Assembly: GCF_005877005.1 (NCBI RefSeq)
Contig: NZ_SSNH01000004.1
Location: forward strand, 1 to 64,000
Origin: Sinomonas susongensis
GTDB lineage: Bacteria > Actinomycetota > Actinomycetes > Actinomycetales > Micrococcaceae
Direction: 5' to 3'
DNA: 64,000 nucleotides
The notes beneath the pieces were generated by a model, which did not search any database, was not told the DNA's origin, and saw nothing but the letters and a program-made list of their open reading frames with translations. Within the stretch, counting starts at the first letter, position 1, and every line of letters begins with the position of its first letter. Both the position numbers and the translations under genes were made by a program. Positions 63,480 through 64,000 of the stretch are shown here, in pieces.

Positions 63480-63523
63480 CGCCGACGGCGGGTGCCCGCT
63501 CAGGCGCGCACCCGCCGTCGGCG
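63480..63523. terminator. Bidirectional terminator between ftsY and the MFS gene
   Basis: CGCCGACGGCGGGTGC (63480-63495) pairs perfectly over 16 bp with GCACCCGCCGTCGGCG (63508-63523) around a 12-base loop. It follows the ftsY stop by 10 bases. The stop codon of the convergent MFS gene (63502-63500) lies inside the loop, so its last seven codons form one arm. Confidence 0.75.
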
Positions 63524-64000
63524 TCCTGCCCACACGGGCATAGCCAGGAGCAGGCACACGCCCGAGGCCGCAAAGGCCCAGACATACCCGACACGGTCGG
63601 CGAGGATCCCCGCGAGCAGTGGGCCGACGATGCTTCCGACGTCGGAGGCCATCTGGAAGACGGCGAGCGGGGCGCCGCCGCTCCGCTCGCGGCCGATCGT
63701 GTCCGCGACCGTCGCCTGGAGGGCCGGGCTGAGGAGCCCCGCGCCGAAGCCCGCGACGACGGAGAGCGCGAACAGGACGGGCTCGTTCGTGCTCAGCCCC
63801 ATGACGCCCGTAGCCGCCGCGGCGGACGCCAGCCCCGAAAGTGCGAGGGGACGCCGCCCCCACGTGTCGGCGAGCCGTCCCGAGAACGTCAGCGCGGCAG
63901 CCGTCCCGAGGGCGAAGAGCGCAAGCGCGAGCCCTGCGGCTGCCGGCGCGGCGCGCAGCGCCTGCGCCGCGAACAGCGGAACAAGCGCCATGCGGATCCC
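63500..64000 (-). CDS. Major facilitator superfamily transporter, C-terminal part (cut by window edge)
   Basis: The gene enters from beyond base 64000 and the first part is missing. About 166 residues are visible, holding four or five membrane helices: MALVPLFAAQALRAAPAAAG, then LALALFALGTAAALTFSG, the MFS loop motif GRLADTWGRRPLALSG (the G-x-x-x-D-R-x-G-R-R motif family), VLFALSVVAGFGAGLLSPALQATVADTIG and MASDVGSIVGPLLAGILADRVGY, ending in a basic tail. Motif C-like GSIVGPLLAG suggests a drug:H+ antiporter-type protein. The substrate is unknown. Confidence 0.85.
   Translation of the reverse strand, partial: GIRMALVPLFAAQALRAAPAAAGLALALFALGTAAALTFSGRLADTWGRRPLALSGLASAAAATGVMGLSTNEPVLFALSVVAGFGAGLLSPALQATVADTIGRERSGGAPLAVFQMASDVGSIVGPLLAGILADRVGYVWAFAASGVCLLLAMPVWAGRRRRVRA

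Overview
The window is high-G+C DNA (roughly 70% by eye) with dense genes, many GTG and TTG starts, and gene neighbourhoods typical of high-G+C Gram-positive bacteria. Gene order and protein sequences look most like Micrococcaceae (Arthrobacter/Sinomonas type). That placement is inference. It looks like ordinary chromosome: I see no phage, insertion sequence, integrase, CRISPR array or rRNA. The only gap between protein genes above 300 bases that holds no tRNA is 18880-19208, which contains the ilvB leader and attenuator.

Layout. 1-3.8 kb: an asparagine/aspartate utilisation operon on the minus strand (FadR-type regulator, asparaginase, aspartase, permease cut by the window edge). 3.8-6.2 kb: DUF1684 protein, lipoprotein and transglutaminase-like protein. 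6.2-7.9 kb: marR plus a flavin-dependent monooxygenase with a strong operator palindrome. 8-11 kb: an RND efflux pump. 11.1-14.4 kb: malate:quinone oxidoreductase and a peptide-type ABC solute-binding protein. 14.5-17 kb: tRNA-Leu, bcp, tRNA-Lys and two orphan genes. 17.1-24.4 kb: ilvD, the ilvB leader/attenuator, ilvBNC and serA. 24.6-31.4 kb: metG, then a histidine kinase/response regulator/ABC transporter module whose permease has an in-frame stop near its end. 31.5-37 kb: leuB, ilvE, an FAH-family hydrolase, gltX and a HAD phosphatase. 37-39.7 kb: a heptad-repeat membrane protein, tRNA-Gln, two tRNA-Glu genes and a DUF1697 protein. 39.7-42.7 kb: an IclR regulator (LtbR/NdgR type) divergent from leuCD. 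42.8-55.9 kb: a conserved housekeeping run (murA, plsC, gpsA, ddl, DUF3515, thiL, DAK2 protein, recG, rsmD, aminotransferase, coaD). 56-63.5 kb: yceD-rpmF-rnc-mutM-smc-ftsY. An MFS transporter is cut by the right edge.

How the genes work together. Most of the branched-chain amino-acid pathway lies within 26 kb: ilvD, ilvBN, ilvC, ilvE, leuB and leuCD. Only leuA and ilvA are not seen. At least two layers of control are visible: a Val/Leu-rich leader peptide with a terminator before ilvB, and a shared GTCT-N4-ATCTGAGA element at leuB and between ltbR and leuC. A second recurring theme is leaderless translation: ten or more genes have a -10-like hexamer exactly six bases before the start codon. 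No exotic defence or biosynthetic system is present. The items most worth checking are regulatory, plus the truncated ABC permease and a probable ATT start codon at yceD.
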